64,000 nt of DNA from Hydrangea macrophylla (taxonomy: Eukaryota > Streptophyta > Magnoliopsida > Cornales > Hydrangeaceae), in the NCBI GenBank assembly GCA_033977485.1, contig CM066987.1, positions 86,956,588 through 87,020,587 on the forward strand, given 5' to 3'. Each line of letters starts with the position of its first letter. Within the stretch, counting starts at the first letter, position 1. The position numbers and the translations under genes were made by a program. Below, piece by piece: positions 35,471-47,412 of the stretch. Under the pieces are notes generated by a model. The model made no database searches and was not told the DNA's origin. It saw only the letters and a program-made list of their open reading frames with translations.

Positions 35471-35606
35471 ATCGGTGTAGCCTCATGTAGAGATCAGGTG
35501 GGTACCACTATTGTCGGGCTCATCTAGGCTGATGGAGACAGGAGGTCGGATCAGGATCGTCGGGAAAAGGCGGAACTGCTTGATCCTGACCAATGTGAAC
35601 CAAAGG

Positions 35607-36628
35607 TCAGGTCAGGGCTGCCAAACCCAGACCACTATGAACTGGAGGTCGGGTCGGGGCTGCCTGATCCGGACTACTGTGAACTGGAAGAATGTCAGGA
35701 CTCCCGGGCTGATCTCGCTTTCGCTTGCTTCTGGGAGACTTGTTACTTTCTTGCCCCGGGTCTTTGATCTGTAGAAATTCTTCAGTGTAGATGTATTTCC
35801 CAACCCTCTCAGAGAGCTTAACCAAAGTTTCTGGTTGGTTTCTGTGGAACGACGCGGCGCACTTGGTGTGTTGAACTCTCGAGCAGAAGGCTATGATAGC
35901 GGCGGTTTTATCAAGATCGTATATGCTGAGCTTCTCTTGATTAAACAGGCCGGTGAACTCCTTGAGGGTCTCATTACTCCTTTGTATGACCGTCAGTAGA
36001 TGTATGTCAGGCTTTGGCCGTTCATGCATACCGATGAATTAGTTGATGAATTGCTTGTTGAGTTGCTTGAAACTGCGGACCAATCGGGGCTCCAAGGAGT
36101 AGAACCACTATTTGGCCGGGCCTTTCAAAGTGCTGGGGAAAGCTAGGCAGTGTAGTTCATTGGAGTTGGTGGCTAGGGCCATCTGAGCCTTGTAGGTCCG
36201 GACGTGGTCGACCGGGCTTCCCGAGCCGTTATAGGGATCTAGGCGAGGCTGCTTAAATTTGAGCGGGATGGCCAACCTCGTGATTTGGCTAGAGAACGGT
36301 GACTCTGTCTCGGTAATGGCCTGATTCTGAGCGCGGTTTTGACCAAGCTTCTTGGCCACTCCGTCGATCTTCTTCTGCAAGTCCTTGATTCGAGCTTCCA
36401 CTCCTTCCCGACCGGCATCCGAGGGGTTGGTCGGGTCAGTAGAAGAGGCTTCTTCATGGCGGGGTGCTGTCCTCTGGGATCGGGCTCGGCTATGACTCCG
36501 GCTAACCGTGTGCCCAGGGACGACTCGACTCTTGACCAAGTGCCCCTGGACTGATTCCCGGGCCATATGCTCCCGCCTTTCCTCTGGGGCAGCACGCCCA
36601 CTGTTGATGTCTCTAGCCTCCTCAACAC
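35607..36628 (-). pseudogene. Tat-like gag (Retrotrans_gag) pseudogene
   Basis: Minus-strand frame with FKQPRLDPYNGSGSPVDHVR, ALATNSNELHCLAFPSTLKG, SNETLKEFTGLFNQEKLSIY and the following helical part, typical of gypsy gag. In-frame stops are TAG at 36110-36108 and TAA at 36041-36039. The N-terminal half is rich in R/S/E and low in complexity. No zinc knuckle seen. Confidence 0.75.
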
Positions 36629-36936
36629 GAGACGAGTTGGCTCGGGTACGTTATCTGGTCAAGATCGGTTCCCAACCGTACACAACGTTCCCGGGTCGTT
36701 TCCCGGCCCCTGGAGGATTGCTTTGCTGGGCTAGCAGGGCTTCGATCTGTCGCTGGATTTGACGCTGTCCCTCCAAGAGTTGTGTGAGGGTCGCGGTGAT
36801 CTGCTCAGATGTCATGACTACCGCAGTAGGTGCCGGGGCCGAAGGAACATCCCGGTCGGACTATTGATTAGCCTTCTTATCCTTCTTCAGTGGTATGATA
36901 ATCAGTCAAGAGATTTTGTTGATGAAAAGACTTGTC

Positions 36937-36959
36937 GATTCCCACAGACAGCGCCAAAC
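36937..36959 (-). other. Primer-binding site of the Tat-like element
   Basis: Minus strand next to the LTR reads GTTTGGCGCTGTCTGTGGGA, close to the primer site usual in plant Tat/Retand-type gypsy elements. Confidence 0.8.
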
Positions 36960-37638
36960 TGATGATGCCAGAAATTGGTAAGAGTCAAGTAGAGCAATTT
37001 AAGGAGAGAGAGAGAGAGAGAGTGTGTGAAAGACTATTTTTTGTATGTGGTTCGGCCCTGTTAAGGAAGGTACCTACGTCCACGGGTGTGTCTGAGCACG
37101 TTCACTAGTAGATCACCGGCGGGCCTGGTGAGCCAACAAAGAGGGGCGGCACTACTAGTAATACCGGCCGGGTGTATGCGTACAATGGTGACTTTTATAG
37201 AGGTGCTATGTAGACAAAAGAGTTGGTCCCCTCAATGGGGGGTGAGTGGTCTCTTTTATAGATGTAAGAGACCTACCCGTACATGGATAAGGAAACATAA
37301 TCCAATTAATATAGATTGGCATTAATTGTGGGGGTTTCTTAATTGGATTAGGAAATAGTTTGCACTTTCCATTAGCCTTCTAGCTTGAGTAGGAAACAAC
37401 CCGTAATGCTCGAGATCATGCTTGTGGGCCCAGATGGGCTGTTCCTGCAGTGGGATGTGCCTGTGTGGTTTTTCCGACTTGTTGGCCGGGTCGTGGATGA
37501 ACCGCTCGGGATGATGAGTAGACTAGACCACTTGGGCTGATGCTTGTCCGAGGAGTTGTGCACGATTTGACTGGGACATGGACTCGCTGCTGGTTTGAAC
37601 CGCTCGGTCATAGGATAGAGCCAAATTTGGGTATTTCA
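36960..37638 (-). repeat. 5' LTR of the Tat-like element
   Basis: 679 bp, TGATGATGCC to GTATTTCA. Substitutions against its partner are scattered at a few percent. Confidence 0.9.
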
Positions 37639-38931
37639 AGTACTATTCACGTGCAAAATTTACTATTCATTGTTCATAAAAAAAATAAAATAAAATAAAT
37701 TAAGCAGATTTTACTATTCACTATTGAAAATGTTTGTTTGCTTAGGCTAAGCATGGAAACTATATATGAAAACTGTAAAACCTTCAAATGATGTTTCTAA
37801 CAAGAAAAACATCGACAACAAGTCGACAAAAAGAAGTCTAATGAGCATAATTAACAAATCCGGCTAAGATTAAAGACATAAAGAACTTCTAAAACAAGAG
37901 TTGGAAAAGAGATGCGACAATCTCGGAAACATACTTACACATGACAAATTAGTTTCACAAGTATGAAAATTAAGGACTAATACTTGTCCGTCAAATTACA
38001 ACGCGACTTCCCAATAACAAATATGGGAGTTAAGTTCAAGAAGTTTTGTAATGGCACAATACAAATAGTTTACAAGCATTAAGCTATTACAAGCTCCTAC
38101 AACGACAAAATATGGGAAGTTACTCATTTACATAGCTAAGGCCTAGCTTTAAAAATACAACGATGTCTAAGCGTTGGATCACATGTGGTCCTTTCCTTTA
38201 TCGAGATCACCTGAAAAAAAAGGTTTTATAGATTCATTAAGCTCGACAACTCAGTAGGAAACATTGTGACGAGTCAATATGCTATCCATGACTAAGTATG
38301 ATATGAGGTGTGATCAGTTGCTACCAAGGCTAAAATGAAAATGATAAGAGCTTTAAGGGCTATGCATGATATGTGCACTCCTCTAATTACCGGACTACGA
38401 GCCACCCACACAAGGAGTGTAGCATACCAACTTTCGGGAGCTAACCGAATATGGTTAGAGTTTGAATGTTTCAAAGGGTCATTTTCCCTATCTTCCATCA
38501 CAACCCACATCCGGATTTCTTCAATAAAATTCCCTCACATGGGGTTTTTCTCTTTTGCGAAGCAAAGCATTTATGTCGTGGTAAATGAAATGCTTGCCGA
38601 TTGGCCTCAATGCATGTGATGTTAAAAATGACATTATGGATAATCAAACATAATAGATTAAACAATAATTCTAGCATGTCGGACATGGTATTAGGGACAT
38701 CAAAAGAGTTGAATCAAATTTCATAATTTATCACTCCTAAGAATGATTACCAAACTAACGTCTTAACATACTTTTACATACATAAGGGATCATCCTAATC
38801 ACATCTAACATCACATAAGCAAATTTAGCACAACAAAAGCATGCAAGTCACAATTAGGCAAATAACCCTAACTTTACAACTTGGGGAAAAACCTAGTACA
38901 TGTGTCTAAGTCATCTTCCTAACATTTTAAC
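37639..38931. other. Interrupted older repeat-like sequence
   Basis: No gene. On the minus strand the stretch around 38200-38260 (CTATAAAACC followed by a T run and CAGGTGATCTCG) resembles the leader and splice donor of a gypsy LTR. It continues across the Tekay-like insertion at 50434. Function and boundaries unknown. Confidence 0.35.
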
Positions 38932-41867
38932 TGTAACAACCTGCATTTCCATTTAATTTAATATTCATGTCCATATTTAATTTATTTGTAATTGCATTGG
39001 CATATTTAAATTCAATTAGCATTGTCCGCTTTTTTTTTAATTTCAGTCACATGTTTGGAATATTAATTTCTTATCTAATTCACATTTAAATTTTATTGGG
39101 GCCAAACTGCAATTTTACAAAATTAGTAATACCTGTGTGGATTTCAAAATCTGTATTTCAAAAGGTGGAAATATTTCCTTTTGACTCAATCAGTATTTTT
39201 ATGAAACCAGGAAATCACTTCTTACACTAAAATGAAATTCCTGTGTTTTTGTGGTGACCACCGCGCCCCGAAAATACCAGTTTATGTTCAAAACTGTCCA
39301 CGCTGTGTGAAATTCCACAGATTTTGGAAGTGACTGATTTGACTATTGCTTTATTTCTAATTATGGAAACTCATCATTGGTTAAGGCCTTGTTTGGTTGT
39401 TACATATGTGAGGGTGCATTGCTAGTGCCATAAGCCGTAATTCCCAAACACTTCTAACTGATAACCCCTACAAACCTATGGTTACCCCTTCAAAATCTGT
39501 GGAGTTAACAATCTGATGGTGTATATACATATACGTATGTATATCAACACACATCTGTGGTCATAATTTAGCTAATTAAAACTAAATGAATTTATTGAGT
39601 GTAGTTGATGGTTCTTGGCCCCCAAGCTTTGGATTTGTATTTATACACACACATGGTCTTTATAATCACACACTTTCTGCACAATACAAGAAAACACAGA
39701 GAGAACTTGAGAGAGTTGAGAGGAATACACAAAGAGTTCTACAGAAATTATATAGAGAGAGAGAGCTTAAACTCCATAGCCAAAGCTTGGCGTTGGCTCC
39801 TTAATTGCTTAGTCTTTCCCAACAAACTGTTAATCTTCTTATCTGTGAGTATTTCAAACTCACTCTTAATGTAAAAGTCATGTCTATTTACTGTTTATAT
39901 GTGTGCATTGTAACTACTATTGCTAATTTCGTCCATGGAAGCTTGAGCTTCAAAATCATGATTTTTCAAACCTTAACCAAAACCTGTTTTTAGAGTTGAT
40001 TATGAAAGATTATACCTCATTGATGATATGTCTGAAGTTTTAGAACACAATTCGTTCACATGAGAAAGTATATAAGAAAATTTGTTTTGACAACTTTTAA
40101 TCTCTCTTAAAATTTTAGAGTTTTAGATTAATTCTTGTTAAATTGATCAAGGATTCATAATCCTTGTTGAAAAACAAGGAAATCCATGTATAATATGATA
40201 CATATGCTTTCATAATAGAAATGGGTCAAAAAGACCCCTGTTTTGCTGAAACAGAGCAGTTTCTGCGGGGAAGATGAAGCCTCAGCTTCATCTCGCGCCA
40301 CGATCGCGTGCGCGAGAATCGCGCGAGCGGCCCGCGCGAGCGATCTTTGCTTCCCCAGGCAGACAGAAGAGTTTATATATATGAAATGGAATTTAGGCAG
40401 ATCGCGTGAGCGAGGGTCGCGCGAGAATCCCTTCGCGCGAGCGATCCGCGCGCGCGACCTTGGCTTTCTCAGACAGACAGAAAAGTTTATATTATAAAAA
40501 GGAAAATTTGGGCATATCGCGCGAGCGGCCCGCACGCGCGATATCTGGCAGATTCTAGTTTTGTTTGTTTTATGCTAAGGGACTGTTTGGTTCAACTTTT
40601 AAGTACTGTTAAGGCTCTGTTTGGGAAATTTAGTTAATCAGAACTCTATTTGGTTATGTTTGAATGATTAAAACATTGTAGTATGACTTACCAATCCCCG
40701 TACGCGTGTTGTTCCTTTAATTCAGCATTTTTGCTTTCGTTTAAGTGCATATCATACATGTGGGGTCAGTGGTACATGCATGTGGGTGTCAGTCTGTGTG
40801 GAAAAGAGTAATGGTAGTGTGGAAAGAGTGTGAGTTTGTGGTTGTGGTTGTAGTTTGTGTTTGTGGTTGTGGTTGTGGTTGAGATTGTGGAGAGGGTATC
40901 TTTGAAATGCGACGGTGGCAAATATGGACACTCCCTGACGCCCATGGAAGCGTTAAAGTGTGTGACGCCGAACTCGGACATTCCCTGGCACCCATGGTAG
41001 TGCTAAAGTGTGGCCTACGGACACTCCCTGATACTCAAGTCTGGATACTGCGTGAGGGGTTGCCCCGGTATTTGCATGGCGGTTAGGGCATTCAAAGTGT
41101 GAGGCATTGGACACTCCCTGGTACCCCGGACCAAAGTGTGAGGCAAACTGGACACTCCCTGGCGCCCCGTTGCTAAAGTGTGGCTATCTTAGTGTTTCAA
41201 AGATACAAGGAGTAGGATAGTGGGTTGTTGTGGCTGTCGAGAGAAAAGAGTCGGCAAGATGGGTGTGGTGCATTGTCTCATACACGAGTAACTGTTTTTA
41301 TGAATAAACGACTTTTATTATTTTCCTTGTGGTTTTATAAAACAAATTCTTGCTGCGGTTTAACTATTGATTTTACAAACTGATAATGGAAAAAGGTAAA
41401 TTGGTATGTTTTACATTCAAAGTCATGTTTTTAATACTCATCAGCTTCTTGAAGCTGACGACGTTGATGCGTCCTGGACATTCGTGTTTAGGCTTTTCAG
41501 GTTATAATCAGGAGGAATCATACGACTATGCGAATTGAGAATGGCTGCTTTTGGAATAAGAGAACTGTTCATTAATTATATGTTTTAAGTTTGCATGTCT
41601 AAGTTTTAAACTGTTTTGTTTTATAAGGATGACTGTAACAGACACTAAGTTATTATTTTATTTTAAGGCGGTCTGTGCCTTAGTTGACCCCGTATCATAA
41701 GATGTAATAAGTTAGAAATTTTTTGTAAGCCTTGATTGCTTTACCCTGATTATTATGTTTTGTTGTTTGACGTTTGGGACGGAATCGATCCTTCAAACTG
41801 TCGCGACCGACGGGTCCATAAAGGAAATTAAACGCTTTCCTTATTTATGCTACGTCGGGGCGTGACA
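38932..41867 (+). repeat. 5' LTR of the Tekay-like element
   Basis: 2,936 bp. TATTTATAC near 39636-39645 is a possible TATA box. It includes a GC-rich minisatellite (40258-40545), a GTGGTT repeat (40841-40881) and an imperfect ~50-bp repeat with GGACACTCCCTGGCGCC and AAAGTGTG (40915-41185). Confidence 0.95.
40258..40545. repeat. GCGCGAGCG-type GC minisatellite in the 5' LTR
   Basis: Irregular repeats of TCGCGCGAGCGGCCCGCGCG separated by AT-rich spacers. The partner block in the 3' LTR (48749-49090) has two extra ~30-bp units. The arginine/alanine-rich frames over it are artefacts. Confidence 0.85.
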
Positions 41868-41874
41868 GGATTTA

Positions 41875-42654
41875 GTGGTATCAAAGCCAGGTTATTATTT
41901 ATCTCAAGATAGTTTAGCCAGGTTAGGGTTTACCAGTATAGACCCGATTCCACATTCCATTAAGTGTTACACACCCGATGATACGACAGGGAGGATAGAC
42001 TCAGAACCCAAACGCCTAAGATTATTCTGTTCTGACTTAAGTAGCACCTTTTCAGGTATGGATCCAACTCAGCCCCTGTTTGTACCTGATGCTTTTGGAG
42101 GGCATTGGGTTACCGTGGGAGCGATAGTGCCGGCTTCGGCGACCCTTTATTTCGCTGCTGTTGGGCAGCGTGCAACTGCTACCGTCGAGTTGGACCTCTA
42201 GCATCAGATTCACATATTAGGACTGGTCGACCTGTCTCGTGCTCGCCTCGAGATTCTTTACTTCATAGAGATCCAGTGCTTAGTACTCGTTGAGATGGTT
42301 CGCTTGGTTAATAGCGATGCCTTCTATTTTCCCCTAGAGGTTCAGGTTGTGCAGGCCCACCTTGCATAGCTAGAGGTACCTCCACCGGTCGTCCCCGCTG
42401 TTGAGGATGGCGGTGACGTTGATATTGTGCTCGCTTCTATTTCCGAGGAGGATGGCTTAGGATGGGACGACTTTGCAGTCGACCTTGAGGAGGCACTTGC
42501 ACTTGAGCCAGCCTTGCCTGAGGCAGATGTCCCTGGACCTGCTTCACTGATGAGCTCTCACAGCTGTAACTTTGGGGCAGGCCCCTCCCATGTTCAGCGA
42601 CTGCATCAGGCCGACTCGCTTGACCTGTTGATGGCTACCTATGGCGATGACTGA
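41875..42654 (+). pseudogene. Pre-gag open frame of the Tekay-like element
   Basis: A single reading frame runs from the primer-binding site to 42654, broken only by TAG codons at 42199-42201 and 42367-42369. The stretch from ATG 42058 gives about 198 codons beginning MDPTQPLFVPDAFGGHWVTV and ending in an acidic part (SISEEDGLGWDDFAVDLEEA) with a SLDLLMATYGDD tail. I do not recognise a domain. It could be an accessory or leader-encoded protein, or a chance frame kept open by GC-rich composition. Confidence 0.4.
41876..41888 (+). other. Primer-binding site of the Tekay-like element
   Basis: GTGGTATCAAAGCCAGG begins eight bases after the LTR, one base different from the usual TGGTATCAGAGCCAGG complementary to initiator tRNA-Met. 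Confidence 0.85.
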
Positions 42655-42957
42655 CCGTTTAGATATCGCCTTGTACATATTGACTGTTTTGACTATTAGC
42701 TCTATCTCTTTTTGCAGGCTGTAATTACATGCATTAGAGTGTAGGGCGATGACCCATTTTTGTAACATTAACTCTTGCATGCGTCCTAACCCATACAGAT
42801 AGGGTAGGCATTGATCTGACCATACATGCTTTTTGTATCAACTTAACAAGAAGTTATATATATAAGATATACTCTTTTGAATAATGTCGTCATTTGAATT
42901 ACTTCATAGCACTATTGCATGCATGTTTCTCATTCTACTACCACTATCATGCATAGA

Positions 42958-44690
42958 ATGGCTGGAGGAGTCAGGAGGAACAGGAACCTGATCGAGGGAG
43001 CACCCAAGGCTGCCGATCCTACAGGGATATTCGAAGCGTTTATCAGACGGTTGGAAAGAATCGGTAATACGAATGACAACCGACGAGACCGTCAAACTGG
43101 AGACAAATTGCTAGAGAGATTCCGTGCACTAAGGCCCGAGCAGTTTGCGGGTACCGCGGAACCCTGGAAAGCGGAACAGTGGTTAAGACAGATGGACCGC
43201 ATGTTCGAAGCTGTCCAGTGCAATGAGATGGACAAGAGGAGGTTGGCTACGTTTCAGTTGACCGATGCTGCCGCAGATTGGTGGGATTCGGTCATAGCTA
43301 CTATCGGGAATGGAGCTGCAATGGGAATGACGTGGACTGCGTTCAAAGGGAGATTTCTGGAGAAGTATTTTCCGGCTACGGAGAGGCACAGAAGAGAGAA
43401 GGAATTCATGGACCTGACGCAAGGAACCAAGTCGGTGCAAGAGTACACCACACAGTTCGAAAGACTGTCTCGGTTTGCTCCACACCTGGTTGATACGGAA
43501 GAGAAGAAGATCCGAAAGTATAACCAAGGGCTGACACCGCAGATTCGTCGCCTGACTCTCGACCACTTGGATAAATCTTTTGAAGGACTTGTTGGTTTGG
43601 CTACCGATCTGGAAGAGGATGCTCGAGTGAGCCGAAAGCAATTTGATTTCTGACCGCCTCAAAGGGGTAATTTTGGGAATAGACCACCAATGAATCGTAC
43701 CCAAGGGCAGAAGAGGAATTTCGACGGAAGCAAGAAAACTCAGGCTATTACCTATCTGACTCAACCTCGAGTAGGAGAAGGAAGTAGTAGTGAAAAGTGC
43801 TTCAACTGTGGCAACCCTGGTCATTTGGCTCGTGATTGTAAGGCACCAAGGCGTGCTACTCAGCAAGGGATAGTCTGCTTCAACTGTGGTGAACCAGGTC
43901 ACATCATCAGGTTCTGTACTGCTCCTAAGCAGGTGACTTATGGTCAACAGGGACAGACTCGCTTGAATGCTGTCATCCCAAATACCGCTGGATATGATGG
44001 AACTGCATACGAAGAAGGAGATTATGGAGAGGCCCAACCTGATCAGCAAGCAGTGGAAGGTACATTAACTCTGTTTAACTCCCATGTTAAAGTGTTATTT
44101 GATACGGGTGCTGCTCTTTCATTCATATCTGTTAATACAATTCGGAGATTGGGTATTTTACCTCATCGATTAGAGAAAGCTTTGAAGGCTACTTCGCCAT
44201 TAGGAGCTGTAATCAGATTAGGACACGTGTGCAAGGATTGTCCCTTACGGTTAGGAAACCGTGAAATCCCTGCTAGGTTAATTGTCCTATCAATGAAGGA
44301 GTTCCACGTAATCCTAGTAATGGATTGGCTCTCTCAGAATCAAGTGAAGTTGGATTGTGCGAGGAAGAGAATTACATTCCCCGACCATGAGAATCAACCC
44401 TTTGATTTTCAATGTAACCCTTCGGGAGATATGTTCCTCACGAGATGTTTAGCCAACATCGAAGTCGTCAGTACAGAGGTGACAGCGTCATCTATACTTG
44501 TAGTCAAGGACTTCAAAGAAGTATTTGAAGACATTTCTGGTTTGCCGCCCGAGAGAAGTATAGAGTTCTGTATTGAGCTTATACCGGGTACCGTACTGAT
44601 CACCAAGGTTCCCTACAGAATAGCCCCCACAGAACTATTGGAATTGAAGGAACAAGTTCAAGAGCTCGAGAACCTAGGTTTTGTAGTCCA
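42958..44690 (+). pseudogene. Gypsy gag-protease of the Tekay-like element
   Basis: Likely start ATG 42958 (MAGGVRRNRNLIEG). Gag has WKAEQWLRQMDRMFEAVQC, AADWWDSVIATIG and FMDLTQGTKSVQEYTTQFER. A TGA at 43651-43653 interrupts the frame after KQFDF. Two zinc knuckles follow, [14 protein letters not shown] and [14 protein letters not shown], then the aspartic protease with [14 protein letters not shown] frameshift near 44684 separates it from reverse transcriptase. Confidence 0.9.
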
Positions 44691-45690
44691 AGTACATCGC
44701 CTTGGGGAGCACCAGTGTTATTCGTTAAGAAGAAGGACGGGACGCTCAGGCTGTGTATCGACTACAGAGAATTGAACCGCGTGACTATCAAGAACAAGTA
44801 TCCCTTGCCGTGGATTGACGATTTGTTTGATCAACTACAAGGAGCTACGATATTTTCCAAGATAGACCTTAGGTCGGGATATCATCAGTTGAGGGTACGG
44901 AAGGAAGACATACCTAAGACTGCTTTCAGAACCCGATATGGTCATTATGAATTTCTGGTGATGCCGTTTGGAATGACGAATGCCCCGGCAGTGTTTATGG
45001 ATCTGATGAACAGAGTGTTCAAGCCTTATTTGGATCAGTTTGTCATCGTCTTTATAGATGATATTTTGATCTATTCTAAGTCAGGAAAAGAACACGAGCA
45101 ACATCTACGGATCGCGATGCAGACACTCAAGAACCATCAGTTGTATGCCAAGTTCAGTAAGTGTGAGTTTTGGTTACAAGAAGTGAAATTTTTGGGACAC
45201 AAGGTGTCATCTCAAGGAATTTCTATGGATTCGTCCAAGACCGATGCTGTGTCCAACTGGGTTAGACCAAGCAACCCTACAGAAGTTCGGAGTTTTCTTG
45301 GACTCGCAGGCTATTACAGAAGATTCATTGAGGGATTTTCTAAGATAGCAGCACCTTTAACTGGGTTGACGAAGAAGAATTTGAAGTTCGAATGGGCAGA
45401 GAAGCATGAGCGGGCCTTTCTAGAGTTGAAAGAGAGACTCACTACCGCACCAGTTCTAGCAATACCCAAGCCTGATGAAAAGTTCACTATCTTTAGTGAC
45501 GCATCATATCAGGGGTTAGGGTGTGTGCTTATGCAAGAAGGCAGAGTTATCGCCTATGGATCCAGACAGCTGAAGCCGAATGAGTTGAACTACCCCATTC
45601 ATGATTTGGAGTTAGCGGAGACACTATCTCTACGGTGAGAAGTTTGATTTATTCTCCGATCACAAGAGCCTAAAGTATTTGTTCACATAG
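44691..45690 (+). pseudogene. Gypsy reverse transcriptase and RNase H of the Tekay-like element
   Basis: RT is open from 44715: [55 protein letters not shown] and catalytic FIDD in [13 protein letters not shown], with both Asp present. RNase H starts with [20 protein letters not shown]. Near 45625 a deletion and frameshift remove part of RNase H, and a TAG lies at 45688-45690 just before the integrase frame. Confidence 0.9.
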
Positions 45691-45696
45691 AAAGAG

Positions 45697-47367
45697 TTGA
45701 ACATGAGGCAGCGCAGATGGATGGAGTTAATCAAAGATTACGACTTCACATTAGAATACCATCCCGGTAAAGCTAATGTGGTCGCTGATGCGTTGAGTCG
45801 ACAGACTCGTGAGACGATTGCCTCCTTGATGGTTAGAGAGTGGCGAGCTTTGGAGACTTTGGCGGAATTCGATGTACAGAGTGCTGAAGAAGGAAAAGGA
45901 CAATTGTTCGGATGTCTTATCCTACAGCCTGTTCTTATTGACCGCATTATTGGAGCTCAGAAAGAAGATGAGGAGTTTCAGACGTGGTTCGTGAAGATGT
46001 CAGAAAAAGACCCGACAGAATGGAAGGTGGGAGTTGATGGAGGGTATCGTTGCAGGAATAGATTATGTGTGCCAGGTGATGGAGAGCTTAGGAAGGATAT
46101 CCTGGAAGAAGCACATAAGTCAAGGTATACAGTTCACCCAGGAGGGACGAAGATGTACAAAGATTTGAAGAGAAATTTCTGGTGGGAAGGTATGAAGAAG
46201 GACGTGGCCGAATTTGTATCCAAGTGTTTGACGTGTCAACAAGTCAAAGCCGAACATCAGAGACCGTCAGGATTGTTGCAACCGCTACCTATTCCTGGTT
46301 GGAAGTGGGAGCACATTACGATGGATTTTGTAGTAGGATTGCCCCGGTCGCAGCAGAATCATGACGCTATTTGGGTAATGGTTGATCGATTGACAAAATC
46401 CGCTCATTTCATTGCTTACAGTATGACATACTCGGTAGAGAAGATGAGCCGGATGTACATACAACAAGTTGTGCGACTTCACGGTGCACCTGTGTCGATA
46501 GTGTCAGACCGTGACGCACGTTTTACCTCTGGGTTTTGGGAAAGTCTGCAAGAAGCTATGGGAACCTCGCTCAAGATGAGCACTGCTTTTCACCCTCAGA
46601 CAGATGGACAAACTGAGCGTGTTAATCAAATCATGGAGGATATGCTCAGGGCTTGTGTGATCGATTTTGAAGAAACTTGGGAGACACACTTACCGTTGGT
46701 TGAATTTGCTTATAACAACAGCTATCACACGAGTATCGGTATGGCTCCGTTCGAAGCATTGTACGGACGACCATGTTGTTCCCCATTGTGTTGGGCAGAG
46801 GGTGGGGACACAGAGTTGTTGGGACCAGATTTGGTTAGAGAAACCAACGAGAAGATTTCCTTGGTCAAGGAAAGGATGAGAACCGCTCAAAGCTGGTATA
46901 AGAGTTATGCTGATCGACTCCGGAAGGATTTGGAGTTTAGTGTTGGAGATCACGTGCTTCTCAAGGTTTCACCAACCCGAGGAGTAGTACGCTTCGGTCT
47001 CAAGAAAGGGAAATTAGCTCCGTGTTTCATCGGACCGTTCGAGATTTTGGAACGTGTCGGGAAAGTAGCTTATCGACTGGCGCTACCACCGAAGATGTCT
47101 GGGGTTCACAACGTGTTTCACGTGAGTATGTTGAGAAAGTACATACGAGACCCCTCACATGTGGTTAGTTATGACGATATTGAGACGAGTCATAACGTTT
47201 CTTACAAGGAGAGGCCCGTGAAAATTCTGGATCAGAGTATCAAGAAGCTGAGGAATAAGGATATCCCGTTGGTGAAGGTTCAGTGGAATCACCATGACGA
47301 GAACGAAGCCTCGTGGGAAGTTGAAGCTGATATGAGGAAGAAGTACCCGGAGTTGTTTCAGGACTAG
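45697..47367 (+). CDS. Gypsy RNase H tail, integrase and C-terminal chromodomain-like region
   Basis: 556 codons open. It begins with the end of RNase H (YHPGKANVVADALSRQ), then the HHCC zinc region (HPGGTKMYKDLKRNFWWEGM and CLTCQQVKAEHQRPSG), and the integrase core with D in ITMDFVVGLP, D in IVSDRDARFTSGFW and E in FHPQTDGQTERVNQI. A C-terminal chromo-like tail (LVKVQWNHHDENEASWE) closes the protein at 47367. Intact itself but cut off from gag and RT by upstream breaks, so it cannot be made as the normal polyprotein from this copy. Confidence 0.9.
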   Translation: MNMRQRRWMELIKDYDFTLEYHPGKANVVADALSRQTRETIASLMVREWRALETLAEFDVQSAEEGKGQLFGCLILQPVLIDRIIGAQKEDEEFQTWFVKMSEKDPTEWKVGVDGGYRCRNRLCVPGDGELRKDILEEAHKSRYTVHPGGTKMYKDLKRNFWWEGMKKDVAEFVSKCLTCQQVKAEHQRPSGLLQPLPIPGWKWEHITMDFVVGLPRSQQNHDAIWVMVDRLTKSAHFIAYSMTYSVEKMSRMYIQQVVRLHGAPVSIVSDRDARFTSGFWESLQEAMGTSLKMSTAFHPQTDGQTERVNQIMEDMLRACVIDFEETWETHLPLVEFAYNNSYHTSIGMAPFEALYGRPCCSPLCWAEGGDTELLGPDLVRETNEKISLVKERMRTAQSWYKSYADRLRKDLEFSVGDHVLLKVSPTRGVVRFGLKKGKLAPCFIGPFEILERVGKVAYRLALPPKMSGVHNVFHVSMLRKYIRDPSHVVSYDDIETSHNVSYKERPVKILDQSIKKLRNKDIPLVKVQWNHHDENEASWEVEADMRKKYPELFQD

Positions 47368-47394
47368 CTAGTCTTGATTTCGGGGACAAAATCC

Positions 47395-47412
47395 TGTTTA
47401 AGGGAGGAAGGG
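47395..47412 (+). other. Polypurine tract of the Tekay-like element
   Basis: AAGGGAGGAAGG immediately before the 3' LTR; primes plus-strand DNA synthesis in this family. Confidence 0.85.

Larger units (their letters stand above)
33807..37638 (-). mobile_element. Non-autonomous Ty3/gypsy element (Tat-like), gag only
   Basis: The LTRs are 33807-34484 (678 bp) and 36960-37638 (679 bp), TGATGATGCC...TCA, with perfect 5-bp target duplication AGTAC (33802-33806 and 37639-37643). Minus orientation: primer-binding site TTTGGCGCTGTCTGTGGGAA reads inward from the right LTR and a polypurine tract AATGGGGGGCAGC precedes the left LTR. Internal 2.5 kb holds a decayed gag and a GC-rich repetitive non-coding part; no protease, RT or integrase. 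Confidence 0.9.

Noticed and set aside
40155..40535. Arg/Ala-rich open frames on both strands
   Set aside because: Created by the GC minisatellite of the Tekay-like LTR; the frame is not kept in the partner LTR because of unit gain.
43183..44049. 288-codon minus-strand open frame opposite gypsy gag
   Set aside because: Shadow of the well-supported gag frame on the plus strand.
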